From contig CAWFNX010000001.1 of the NCBI GenBank assembly GCA_963817335.1, positions 682,001 through 746,000 on the forward strand: 64,000 nt of DNA. The letters are read 5' to 3'. The notes beneath the pieces were generated by a model, which had not been told where the DNA came from, ran no database searches, and worked only from the letters and a program-made list of their open reading frames with translations. Positions 40,896 through 49,913 of the stretch are shown one piece after another. The stretch's first letter is position 1. Each line of letters starts with the position of its first letter. The position numbers and the translations under genes are program-made. Source of the stretch: AV40 sp963817335 (GTDB lineage: Bacteria; Verrucomicrobiota; Verrucomicrobiia; Chthoniobacterales; UBA10450).

Positions 40896-42581
40896 TCAAG
40901 TATACTTGAGCACCTCCTCGATCGTGGTATCGCCGGCAAAAATGCTTCGTATTCCGTCCTGACGCAGCGTCACCATTCCGAGCTCGACCGCTTTTTGTTT
41001 GAGAACGACAGTTGGCGCGCGTTCGTTGATCAGCTCGCGGACCGGATCGGCGATTTTCATCAGTTCGTAAATCCCTTTACGTCCTTTGTAGCCAGTCTGG
41101 TTGCACGCGTCACAGCCTTTGCCGTAGAAAAACTGGCGCTCGCCGATGTCGCGTTTGGACAACTCCAGTTGCGCGAGCAATGATTCGTTAGGCTTATAGG
41201 CCGCGCGACAATTTGGACAAATGCTGCGCAACAAACGTTGACCGAGCACAGCTTCGAGCGTCGCTGAAATCAGAAATGGTTCCACGCCCATGTCGATCAA
41301 GCGCGTAACTGCTCCCGGCGCGTCATTGGTATGAAGCGTTGTGAAGACAAGATGCCCGGTGAGCGACGCCTGGATCGCGATCTGCGCGGTTTCGAGATCG
41401 CGGGTTTCACCAATCATGATACGGTCGGGGTCCTGGCGCAGAAACGCGCGCAACACTCGCGCGAAGGAGAGCCCGATTGCTTCGTTCACCGGAACTTGAA
41501 CGATTCCTTCCAGATCGTACTCGACGGGTTCTTCCGCAGTCAGCAATTTCGAATCGATGGTGTTGATTTTGCGTAAACAGGAATAAAGCGTGGTGGTTTT
41601 CCCGGAGCCGGTCGGACCGGTGGCGATGAAAATTCCGTTGGGTCGATTGATCAGCTCGATCAGGTAGTTGTGGATGTAATCGGGCATCCCGAGCATTTCG
41701 AGATCGAGATTCACAGTGGAGCGATCGAGAACACGCAACACCACGCTCTCGCCGAATTGCGTCGGCAACGTCGAGACGCGGAGATCGACATGCCGTCCGG
41801 CGATATTTTTCTGAATACGACCGTCCTGGGGGAGACGGCGCTCGGCGATGTTCATGTTTGCCATCACCTTGACCCGCGAGATGACCGGAAGCGCGAGATG
41901 GCGCGGGGGCGGGGACATTTCGTAAAGAGCGCCGTCAACGCGATAACGTATTTTGAATTCGTTTTCGAACGGCTCGAAATGGATGTCACTCGCCCGATCC
42001 TGGATCGCTTGAAACAAAATGAGATCGACGAAACGGATGATCGGCGTCGCGTTGGCTTCGGCCTCGACCGCTGCAGCGCTTTCGTCGCCGCGGATCTGTA
42101 ACATCTCGCCGGCTTCACCGAGCTGCTTGAGCACTTCGTCCATGCTCGCGGTGTCACTGCCGTAATGTTCTTTGATTCGTTCTTCGATTTGTTCGGTCGG
42201 TGCGACGACGACATCGACATCTTTCCCCAGCGCGAACCGCAGATCTTCGGCCGCGGTGGGATTGAGTGGATCGGCGAGCGCAATCCGGAGTGTGTTTCCG
42301 CTCAAGCCGATCGGCAATGCCCGGTGCAATCGCGCCAGCCCGCTCGGGATTAACTTCAAAATTGCGGGCGGAATCTGGGTGTCAGTGAGATCGAGATATT
42401 CCGTCCCGAGAGCCTCCGCGATTGTGCGATAAAAACCGCTCTCGTCGACAAATCCGCTGTCGACCATTGCCTGGGCGATGGTTTTTCCGTTCAGGTTCGC
42501 TTCGTTCAAAACGTCTTCGGCTTGCGACGGCTGCAAAACCTGTTGCTCGACGAAAAGTTCAGCGACTTGTTTGTCGTTCAC
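40896..42581 (-). CDS. GspE/PilB family assembly ATPase (second copy)
   Basis: 561 residues, GTG start at 42581. N-terminal MshEN/GspE-N domain (LNEANLNGKTIAQAMVDSG, YLDLTDTQIPPAILKLIPSG), then the secretion ATPase: Walker A ATGPTGSGKTTTLYSCLRK, an Asp box and a Walker B-like MIGETRDLETAQIAIQASLT with TLHTNDAPGAVTRL, and a zinc-type CPNC ... CDAC motif. Powers pilus or pseudopilus extension. Repeats fill the gaps on both sides of it. Confidence 0.95.
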   Translation of the reverse strand: MNDKQVAELFVEQQVLQPSQAEDVLNEANLNGKTIAQAMVDSGFVDESGFYRTIAEALGTEYLDLTDTQIPPAILKLIPSGLARLHRALPIGLSGNTLRIALADPLNPTAAEDLRFALGKDVDVVVAPTEQIEERIKEHYGSDTASMDEVLKQLGEAGEMLQIRGDESAAAVEAEANATPIIRFVDLILFQAIQDRASDIHFEPFENEFKIRYRVDGALYEMSPPPRHLALPVISRVKVMANMNIAERRLPQDGRIQKNIAGRHVDLRVSTLPTQFGESVVLRVLDRSTVNLDLEMLGMPDYIHNYLIELINRPNGIFIATGPTGSGKTTTLYSCLRKINTIDSKLLTAEEPVEYDLEGIVQVPVNEAIGLSFARVLRAFLRQDPDRIMIGETRDLETAQIAIQASLTGHLVFTTLHTNDAPGAVTRLIDMGVEPFLISATLEAVLGQRLLRSICPNCRAAYKPNESLLAQLELSKRDIGERQFFYGKGCDACNQTGYKGRKGIYELMKIADPVRELINERAPTVVLKQKAVELGMVTLRQDGIRSIFAGDTTIEEVLKYT

Positions 42582-42582
42582 G

Positions 42583-42677
42583 TTATTTAATTAGTGATTA
42601 AGCGATTCAATGATTTAGGGATTGGAAATCTGTTTTTGTTCATTCATTAAATCACTAAATCACTAACTCGTTAAATT
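42583..42677. repeat. Imperfect inverted repeat, TTAAATC type
   Basis: The left arm reads TTATTTAATTAGTGATTAAG then CGATTCAATGATTTAGGG; the right arm CATTAAATCACTAAATCAC then TAACTCGTTAAATTC. It occupies the whole space between the two gspE genes. Confidence 0.8.
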
Positions 42678-42680
42678 CTT

Positions 42681-44402
42681 CTAGCTCGCGTCTCCAATCG
42701 TGATTGAGATCACTTCCTCGGCCGTGGTCAACCCGGAGAGCACTTTGCGGATTCCGTCCTCGCGCAAGGTGCGCATTCCGAGTTCGCGCGCCCGTTGACG
42801 CAAATTCAAGGTCGAGCTGCGTTTGTTGATCATGTGCCGGACCTCGTCATCGAGCACAAAAATCTCGAAAATTCCCATCCGACCTTTGTAACCGGTGCCG
42901 CGGCATTGTTCGCAACCTCTGCCGTGCATCACCTGCGCGTCTTGCAGTTGACCGGATTCGATTCGGAGCGCGCGCATTTCGCTCTCACTCAATTCGGCGG
43001 GCTGCCGGCAATGCGGGCAAATCCGGCGCACGAGCCGTTGGGCCATGATCGCGCGCAACGACGACGCGACGAGAAATGGCTGGACGCCGATGTCGATCAA
43101 ACGGGCAACTGCGGACGGCGCATCATTCGTGTGCAACGTGCTGAAAACCAAATGGCCGGTCAGCGACGCGTTGGTGGCGATGCTCGCGGTTTCCAGGTCG
43201 CGAATTTCACCGATCATGATGATGTTCGGCGCCTGGCGCAAAATCGAGCGCAGCGCCGCCGGAAACGTCATTCCAATCTCCGGATTGACCTGGACCTGAT
43301 TGATCCCGGTCATTTGGTATTCAATCGGCTCCTCAACGGTAATGATCTTGCGATCCGGCTTGTTCACGTAATTCAGGCAGGCGTAGAGCGTGCTGGTTTT
43401 TCCGGAACCGGTTGGGCCGGTCACGAGAACGATCCCGTCCGGAAGTTGAATCAAACGCTCGAACGTTTCCTGGTCGTCGCTCAAGAAACCGAGCTCGGGC
43501 AAGCCCAGGGTCAGACTCGATTTGTCGAGCAGACGCATGACCACGCTTTCGCCGTGATTGGTTGGAATCGTCGAGACGCGCAGATCCAGCGGTTTCTTTT
43601 TGATCTTCACCTGAATGCGGCCGTCCTGCGGCAATCGCTTCTCGGCGATGCTCATCGAGCCGGTCATGATTTTAAGCCGACTGACAATGGCCGATTGCAA
43701 TCGTTTTGGAGGCGATTGCATTTCCTGCAAGACGCCGTCGATTCGAAATCGCACCCGGAATTTTTTATCCAGTGGCTCCAGGTGAATGTCGCTCGCGCCG
43801 GCGCGGTGGGCTTCGATGATCAACATCGACACCAATCGAATGATCGGAGCGTCTGCTTCATCGGTTTCGGCGATCGCTGTGCCGTCGCCAATTTCTAGTC
43901 CAAGGTCGACATCTTCGCCGATTTTTTCCTGGATAATGTCCGAGGCTTCATCGGCTGTGCCGTAATATTTAATGAGCGCTTCGCGAATCTTCTCGGGGCT
44001 GGAACAAACCAACTCGAGTTCGCGCTGCAGCAAAAAGCTCAAGCTGTCGATGGTATCGATATCGAGCGGATCGCTGACCGCGACCATGAGTCCGGTTTCA
44101 CCGAACCCGACCGGGATCACTTTGAACCGGCGAGCGTCTTCGGCCCGAATCTGTTTGATGATATCCGGTGGAATGATCATTGCCGAGAGGTCGATCCAAT
44201 CCATGTGGGCCTGGGCCGCGATGGAGCGCGACACGTCGGATTCGCTGACGACGCCGTCCTTGATCAGAACATCGAGGACTTTGTCCTGACCATTTAAGCG
44301 TTTGAGCGCGGCGTCGATTTGTTTGCGCGAAACGAGTCCGACCTCTTGCAGGACTTTAAGGATGTAATCTTCGTTTTGTTGCACGGCTCTAGCGGACGCC
44401 AC
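42681..44402 (-). CDS. GspE/PilB family assembly ATPase (first copy)
   Basis: 573 residues, GTG start at 44402. MshEN-like N-terminus (YILKVLQEVGLVSRKQIDAA, AQAHMDWIDLSAMIIPPDII), Walker A GPTGSGKTSTLYACLNYV, GEIRDLETASIATNASLTGH with STLHTNDAPSAVARL, and CPHC ... CEQC. A paralogue of the neighbouring copy, sharing the motor core but diverged in the N-terminal domain. Both are extension-type; no PilT-type retraction ATPase lies in the cluster. First gene of the run, so the promoter lies in 44403-44527. Confidence 0.95.
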   Translation of the reverse strand: MASARAVQQNEDYILKVLQEVGLVSRKQIDAALKRLNGQDKVLDVLIKDGVVSESDVSRSIAAQAHMDWIDLSAMIIPPDIIKQIRAEDARRFKVIPVGFGETGLMVAVSDPLDIDTIDSLSFLLQRELELVCSSPEKIREALIKYYGTADEASDIIQEKIGEDVDLGLEIGDGTAIAETDEADAPIIRLVSMLIIEAHRAGASDIHLEPLDKKFRVRFRIDGVLQEMQSPPKRLQSAIVSRLKIMTGSMSIAEKRLPQDGRIQVKIKKKPLDLRVSTIPTNHGESVVMRLLDKSSLTLGLPELGFLSDDQETFERLIQLPDGIVLVTGPTGSGKTSTLYACLNYVNKPDRKIITVEEPIEYQMTGINQVQVNPEIGMTFPAALRSILRQAPNIIMIGEIRDLETASIATNASLTGHLVFSTLHTNDAPSAVARLIDIGVQPFLVASSLRAIMAQRLVRRICPHCRQPAELSESEMRALRIESGQLQDAQVMHGRGCEQCRGTGYKGRMGIFEIFVLDDEVRHMINKRSSTLNLRQRARELGMRTLREDGIRKVLSGLTTAEEVISITIGDAS

Positions 44403-44476
44403 GGCTATCCGTGGGATTAGATCGTACGAACCTGGCTTTGCGGTGTCAACGGACTCGCCAACGAAAATATTCCAAA

Positions 44477-44505
44477 CTGTAACGCGGCTGTTACCTAAAC
44501 GTCAC
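44477..44505 (+). promoter_or_regulatory. Pho-box-like direct repeats
   Basis: CTGTAAC gcgg CTGTTAC ctaa ACGTCAC: three 7-base half-sites at exact 11-base spacing. The PhoB consensus half-site is CTGTCAY; the first two match 6 of 7 and the third 5 of 7. It lies about 25-50 bases before a secreted phosphoesterase gene, a typical Pho regulon target. It could also affect the divergent gspE gene. Confidence 0.6.
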
Positions 44506-44527
44506 AGTCAGATTCGATTTCTATGAT

Positions 44528-45835
44528 GTGAAGCAGCAATATCTTCAGGCAGGCCCTTTTCGTTTCATTCTCCGAACGGCAGTCATGTTAGGCGCGCTGT
44601 CGATCTTCTCGGCACCCGCGTTTGCGCAGACGCTGCCTCCACCGGAATCCGCCGGATTCGAGCACGTCGTCGTCGTCATGATGGAGAACCGCTCGTTCGA
44701 CCATTTTTTTGGCTGGCTGCCGGGCGCGAATGGACAGCAAGCGGGTCTGAACTACTCCGACAGCAGCGGCACATCGCATCCGACCCACGCGTTGGCACCG
44801 GATTATCAAGGCTGCGGATTCAACGACCCGGGACATTCCTACGCCCAGGGTCGTGTTGAATATGATAACGGCGCCTGTGACGGATTTCTATTCAACGGCT
44901 CAGGCAACGATATTTATGCGATCGGTTATTACGGTCAAAACGATCTGCCGTTTCTGGGCGCGGCCGGTCCGGCGTTCACCGTTCTCGACAATTACTTCTG
45001 CGGCATCATGGCCGAGACCTATCCCAACCGGTTCCACATGCACGCCGCGCAAACCGATCGCCTGACAAACACCAGCACTACCTCGACGCTGCCGACAATT
45101 TGGGACCGGTTGCAGGCGGGCGGCTATTCCGGCCGCTACTATTTCAGCGATCTGCCGTTTCTCGCGCTTTGGGGAACGAAATACGCGAATATTTCGAAGC
45201 CGTTCTCACAGTTCCTGGCGGACGCTCAGGCGGGCACATTGCCAAACGTCGCTTACGTAGACCCAGGGTTCGCTGCTGAAACCACCGACACTTCAAATGA
45301 TGATCACCCGCACGGGGACATCCGAGACGGCGAGGCTTTTCTCAATCAAGTCTACACCGCCGTCACCAGTAGCCCGAATTGGTCGAAGACGGTGCTGATC
45401 ATCAACTTCGATGAATGGGGCGGATTTTTCGATCACGTTCCGCCGCCGCTCGCGTTAATCCCGCGGGCATCACAAGCCGCCGGCATTCCCGATGGACGGT
45501 TGGGTTTCCGCGTGCCCTGCCTGGTCATTTCTCCTTACGCGCGCCGCAATTTTGTCGGCCACGAGCAATTCGATCACACGTCGATCCTAAGAATGATCGA
45601 ATGGCGTTTCGGATTGCCGCCGCTCACGGTCCGCGATCAAACGGCGAATAATCTGGCCGACGTTTTGGACTTTGCGTTGCCCGATGTTTCCACGCCCGTG
45701 TTCACTGTTCCAACTGGTCCTTTCGGAACTCCCTGTTCACCTGCAGGAATCAGTCCAACTGCGACGACACGGTCGCCGGTTCACCAAAGTCTCAAAACCA
45801 AAGCAATCAAATCCGGCTTTCACGGGGTGCGCTAA
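44528..45835 (+). CDS. Secreted phosphoesterase (phospholipase C / acid phosphatase AcpA family)
   Basis: 435 residues from GTG 44528; signal peptide with FRFILRTAVMLGALSIFSAP and an AFAQ cleavage site. PF04185-type signatures: FEHVVVVMMENRSFDHFFGW (metal-binding Glu/Asn), GIMAETYPNRFHMHAAQTDR, YVDPGF, DDHPHGDIRDGEAFLNQVY and LIINFDEWGGFFDHVPPP. It hydrolyses phosphate esters, possibly phospholipids, outside the cytoplasm. The Pho-box-like site upstream fits phosphate-starvation control. A second family member follows at 45838. Confidence 0.92.
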   Translation: MKQQYLQAGPFRFILRTAVMLGALSIFSAPAFAQTLPPPESAGFEHVVVVMMENRSFDHFFGWLPGANGQQAGLNYSDSSGTSHPTHALAPDYQGCGFNDPGHSYAQGRVEYDNGACDGFLFNGSGNDIYAIGYYGQNDLPFLGAAGPAFTVLDNYFCGIMAETYPNRFHMHAAQTDRLTNTSTTSTLPTIWDRLQAGGYSGRYYFSDLPFLALWGTKYANISKPFSQFLADAQAGTLPNVAYVDPGFAAETTDTSNDDHPHGDIRDGEAFLNQVYTAVTSSPNWSKTVLIINFDEWGGFFDHVPPPLALIPRASQAAGIPDGRLGFRVPCLVISPYARRNFVGHEQFDHTSILRMIEWRFGLPPLTVRDQTANNLADVLDFALPDVSTPVFTVPTGPFGTPCSPAGISPTATTRSPVHQSLKTKAIKSGFHGVR

Positions 45836-45837
45836 TC

Positions 45838-47952
45838 ATGAAGAAAATTCTTTGCCTCTCAATGTTTGTTTGCTGCGCGATTTGCCTCCTCTGTGAATCG
45901 CAGGCGCAACCGCCGGCCTTTGATCACATTGTCGTGGTGATCGAAGAAAACCATTCTTTCGGAGACATCATCGGAAATTCGGCGGCGCCGAACATCAATG
46001 CGCTTGCAGCTTCGGGAGCGAACATCATAAACGCGTCGACGGATCCGCAAGGCAACACCAGCGGCTCGCACGCGGTGCGGCATCCAAGTCAGCCGAATTA
46101 TCTCGAGCTTTATTCGGGAAGTAATCAGGGAACGATCCAGGACGGACATCCAGGAACCACTGATGAACCGTTCTCGTCACCACCGCCATTCACGACCCCC
46201 AATCTCGGTGCAGCGTTACGCAACGGGGGCTTTAGTTTCGCAACCTATTCGCAAACACTGCCGTCGGTCGGTTTTGATGGCGACAGTTCGGGCGAATACA
46301 TGCGCAAACACAATCCGGTTACGAACTGGATGAACGACATCAATCCGACGGCGAATCAATATCCGTCGACCCTCAATCAACCGTTCACAACATTTCAGCA
46401 AATCGCCAGCAGTCCGGGTGGCTTCGCCAATCTTCCAACGGTCTCCTTCGTTGTGCCCGATCAAACCTACGACATGCACGATGGCACGATTCAACAAGCC
46501 GACGACTGGCTGAAACAGAATGTCATCGACACCTACCTGCCGTGGGCGATGACGCATAACAGTCTGCTCGTCGTCACCTGGGATGAAGATGGCGATAATA
46601 CCGCGAGCAATCAGATTCCGACCATTTTCGCCGGTGCGCGAGTGAAGCCCGGCAATTACACGGAGGCGAATTTGAACGCGAACAATCCAGATGTCGCGAC
46701 AACTGGTCCGGGGATTCAAACGCCGACTGGCGTGGCGATGAATCATTGGAATGTTCTTTCCACGATCGAAGATATTTACGGTCTTTCCCACATCGGTAAC
46801 TCAATGAATCGGCTGCCGGTCTCGGATATTTTCACAATGTCGATCTTTGGCGGTGCCCTCGTCGTGCCTAACGAGTGGACAGCGGTGCAGGGCGACACGG
46901 GAAATCTGCTGCCGCTGTTTTCAGCGCAGCCGATTCGTTACCAGCAAGTTTTCGACGCGAGCCAGTTCTCTCGGCTGAATCCGGGGGGAGGTTTGATCAA
47001 CCGGATCGCATTTCGTGGTCACGGTCCAGGCGTCCCGTTCACCGGCACCGTCGCTCAATTGCAGGTCAATCTTTCCACGACGCAAAAATCACCGGATAGT
47101 TTGAGTTCGACTTTCGCTGACAACGTTGGTCCGGACGACACCCAGGTTTTCTCGAGCCCACTTCAGACCGCGGTCACATTCACGGGCGATCCGAAAAACT
47201 TTGATGTTGTCGTCAATTTTACGACGCCGTTCTTTTACAATCCGGCGAAAGGGAACCTTCTCCTGGATATTCGCAATTCGCAGGGTGGCGTCGAAGTGCC
47301 GCCCAGCGATCAGGAGCTCGATGGAACCTCTGCGAGCGGCGACTCGGTATCGCGGGTTTACAATTTGGGCGATGTGACCGCCGCTAACGCCGGCCAGACC
47401 GGCGGAGTGGATGAAAAAGACACCTACGGACTAATCACTCAGTTCAACGCGATCAACGCCGTATCGCGAAAAGTTCATGCAAGCGCCGGGACATTCGACA
47501 TTGGGTTGCCGCTTGTAGGCACACCGGGAATCGAATGCCGAAGCGGCGGTGCGACGAATGATTATCAAATCGTGGTCACGTTCGGCGGACCGGTGACATT
47601 TTCTGCCGCGCAAGTGACCCAGGGAACGGGCTCAGTTTCTGGCACAAGCACGAATAACAATCAGGTGTTCATTAATCTGACCGGTGTAACGAACGCGCAG
47701 ACCATCCAGGTTACGCTGGTTTCGGTAAACGACGGCACTTCGACGACCAATGTCGCAATTCCAATGTCGATTCTTGTCGGCGACACGAACGCGGATCGAT
47801 TTACCGATGCGGTTGATGTTAGCCAGACGAAATCTCAATCCGGAAACGCAGTGACGAACGCTAATTTTCGTGAAGACGTGAACGTCGACGGGTTTATCGA
47901 CGCGGTCGATGTGTCGCTCGTTAAATCGAAATCCGGAACGGCGCTTCCGTAG
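45838..47952 (+). CDS. Secreted phosphoesterase with C-terminal dockerin-like repeats
   Basis: 704 residues, signal peptide (ILCLSMFVCCAICLLCESQA). Phosphoesterase domain about 25-320: FDHIVVVIEENHSFGDIIGN, NYLELYSGSNQGTIQDGHPG, VVTWDEDGDN with metal ligands. Then a beta-sandwich region (about 340-640). The last 60 residues hold two calcium-loop repeats 34 residues apart, DTNADRFTDAVD and DVNVDGFIDAVD, the dockerin type I pattern. It starts 3 bases after the first phosphoesterase, so they are probably co-expressed. Confidence 0.88.
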   Translation: MKKILCLSMFVCCAICLLCESQAQPPAFDHIVVVIEENHSFGDIIGNSAAPNINALAASGANIINASTDPQGNTSGSHAVRHPSQPNYLELYSGSNQGTIQDGHPGTTDEPFSSPPPFTTPNLGAALRNGGFSFATYSQTLPSVGFDGDSSGEYMRKHNPVTNWMNDINPTANQYPSTLNQPFTTFQQIASSPGGFANLPTVSFVVPDQTYDMHDGTIQQADDWLKQNVIDTYLPWAMTHNSLLVVTWDEDGDNTASNQIPTIFAGARVKPGNYTEANLNANNPDVATTGPGIQTPTGVAMNHWNVLSTIEDIYGLSHIGNSMNRLPVSDIFTMSIFGGALVVPNEWTAVQGDTGNLLPLFSAQPIRYQQVFDASQFSRLNPGGGLINRIAFRGHGPGVPFTGTVAQLQVNLSTTQKSPDSLSSTFADNVGPDDTQVFSSPLQTAVTFTGDPKNFDVVVNFTTPFFYNPAKGNLLLDIRNSQGGVEVPPSDQELDGTSASGDSVSRVYNLGDVTAANAGQTGGVDEKDTYGLITQFNAINAVSRKVHASAGTFDIGLPLVGTPGIECRSGGATNDYQIVVTFGGPVTFSAAQVTQGTGSVSGTSTNNNQVFINLTGVTNAQTIQVTLVSVNDGTSTTNVAIPMSILVGDTNADRFTDAVDVSQTKSQSGNAVTNANFREDVNVDGFIDAVDVSLVKSKSGTALP

Positions 47953-47964
47953 CTTCGATTCCGA

Positions 47965-49821
47965 TCACTCGACGGTCACGCTCTTGGCGAGATTGCGCGG
48001 TTTATCGACATCGCGACCAAGGGCGACGGCGAGGTGATACGCCAGAAGTTGTAATGGAATCACCGTTAGCACCGGGCTGAGGCAATCGATTGTACTCGGC
48101 ACTTCAACGATATCGGCGGCGAGATTCTTCAGTTGCTTCGCTCCGTTTCCCGAGGTAACCGCGATGATCGGTCCCTTACGGGCTTTCACCTGCTCGATGT
48201 TGTTTACATTCTTGGAGAACACGGCGTCGTCCGGCGCAATGAAAATCGACGGAAGGTCAGGCCTAACGAGTGCGATGATTCCGTGCTTGAGCTCGGCGCT
48301 CGGATGTCCTTCGGCGAAAAGATAAGTGATTTCTTTCAGTTTCAACGCGCCTTCGAGGGCGATCGGGTAATTAAATTGTCTCCCGAAGAACAGCATTCCG
48401 TTAGCGCTGACATATTTCTTTGCGATCGACTCGATTTGATCACTGAGCTTGAGGACCTGCTCGATTTGATTTGGCAGCGCCTCGAGAGCATCGATCATCT
48501 GTTTCCCTTGCGCGGTCGAAAGCTGGCGCATTCGGCCGAGCAGCAAGCCGATCAAGTTCAGAATGATCAGCTGCGAAGTGAATGATTTCGTCGCGGCCAC
48601 GCCGATCTCCGGACCGGCGTGCATATAAACTCCGCCGTCACTTTCACGGGCAATGGTGCTCGCCACGTTGTTACAAATTCCGAGGGTGCGGTAGCCCTTG
48701 CGTTTGCTTTCCCGCAACGCGCCCAAGGTATCGGCGGTTTCGCCACTTTGGCTGATCGCAAAAACGAGGGTGTGTTCGGTCGGAGGGGTATTGCGATGAC
48801 GATATTCGCTCGAAAAATCGACATCGACCGGAATGTTGGCCAGCTGTTCGATGATGTATTCGCCCACGCGCGCGGCGTGCAACGCGGTGCCGCATCCCGT
48901 GAGAACAATGCGCGCGACATCGCGCAGCTCGGCGGGATTCATGTCCAGTCCACCAAGCTTGGCGGTGCACTCCTCATAAGTAAGCCTGCCCCGCATAGCA
49001 TCGCGCACCGTGTCCGGTTGCTCGCAGATTTCCTTGAGCATGTAGTGCGGGTAATCGCCCTTTTTAATGTCCTCGGCGGTGAACTCGACTTTGCTGACGG
49101 CGTGCTGGCCAGAGGCGCCTTCGATGGAACTGATCTCGAAATTCTCGCGATCGAACGAGACGAGATCGAAATCATTCAGGTAAACGACATCCCGGGTATG
49201 GGCGACGATCGCGCTGACGTCGCTGGCCAGAAAATTCTCGTCTTTGCCAACGCCGAGCACGAGCGGGCTGCCCCGTCGCGCGCCAACTATGAAATCAGGA
49301 ATGTCCGCGTGAACGACGGCAATCCCGTAGGTGCCAATGACCTGCTTTAGCGCAGCGCGGGTGGCGTTCACGAGACGCGCTTTAGAATCCTTGCCGTTAA
49401 GTTTCTGGTAAATGTTCCCGATCAAATGGGCCAGCACTTCCGTGTCGGTGTCGGATTGGAAGTTGGTGTCGCCGTCTTGAACGAGTTGCTCCTTCAATGC
49501 CTGATAATTTTCAATGACGCCATTGTGAACGATCGCGATTTTGCCGGTCGCATCGAAATGCGGATGCGCGTTTTCGTCGGTTACTTTTCCATGGGTCGCC
49601 CAACGGGTGTGACTGATCCCGTAGGAGCCGGTCGCCGGTTTTTGACCGATCAATTTCGCAAGTGACGCGATCCTGCCGGCACATTTGCGGGTTTCAATGT
49701 GGTCGCCGTTGACGATTGCCACTCCGGCGGAGTCGTAACCGCGATACTCAAGGCGGCGCAGCCCATCGAGCAAAATGGGGGCCGCTTGGGATCGACCGAC
49801 ATAACCGACAATTCCGCACAT
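47965..49821 (-). CDS. glmS: Glutamine-fructose-6-phosphate aminotransferase (isomerizing)
   Basis: Makes glucosamine-6-phosphate for peptidoglycan and lipid A. The N-terminal Ntn amidotransferase begins MCGIVGYVGRSQAAPILLDG with nucleophile Cys after Met removal; GISHTRWATHG and HNGVIENY are conserved. Two SIS isomerase domains follow (CGTALHAARVGEYIIEQLA; SQSGETADTLGALRESK), ending with the conserved NLAKSVTVE. 618 residues. No glmS ribozyme is apparent upstream in the short gap to glgC. Confidence 0.97.
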   Translation of the reverse strand: MCGIVGYVGRSQAAPILLDGLRRLEYRGYDSAGVAIVNGDHIETRKCAGRIASLAKLIGQKPATGSYGISHTRWATHGKVTDENAHPHFDATGKIAIVHNGVIENYQALKEQLVQDGDTNFQSDTDTEVLAHLIGNIYQKLNGKDSKARLVNATRAALKQVIGTYGIAVVHADIPDFIVGARRGSPLVLGVGKDENFLASDVSAIVAHTRDVVYLNDFDLVSFDRENFEISSIEGASGQHAVSKVEFTAEDIKKGDYPHYMLKEICEQPDTVRDAMRGRLTYEECTAKLGGLDMNPAELRDVARIVLTGCGTALHAARVGEYIIEQLANIPVDVDFSSEYRHRNTPPTEHTLVFAISQSGETADTLGALRESKRKGYRTLGICNNVASTIARESDGGVYMHAGPEIGVAATKSFTSQLIILNLIGLLLGRMRQLSTAQGKQMIDALEALPNQIEQVLKLSDQIESIAKKYVSANGMLFFGRQFNYPIALEGALKLKEITYLFAEGHPSAELKHGIIALVRPDLPSIFIAPDDAVFSKNVNNIEQVKARKGPIIAVTSGNGAKQLKNLAADIVEVPSTIDCLSPVLTVIPLQLLAYHLAVALGRDVDKPRNLAKSVTVE

Positions 49822-49913
49822 AATTTAAGGTGGGAAGATTACCGTCTGAACGAATTTGTCGCAAACGAAGCAAAATGGTTGCCGGAATGCGAAGTCGCTG
49901 AGTTATTGGAGAA

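Noticed and set aside
2998..42677. Short repeated words suggesting a CRISPR array
   Set aside because: Words are 6-11 bases, contiguous without unique spacers, and arranged as inverted arms; no cas genes are present.
42795..43898. 367-codon open frame on the plus strand
   Set aside because: Antisense to the intact GspE-type ATPase; Arg/His/Gln-rich composition of a shadow frame.
47953..49913. glmS ribozyme
   Set aside because: The gap upstream of glmS is under 100 bases and shows no recognisable ribozyme core.
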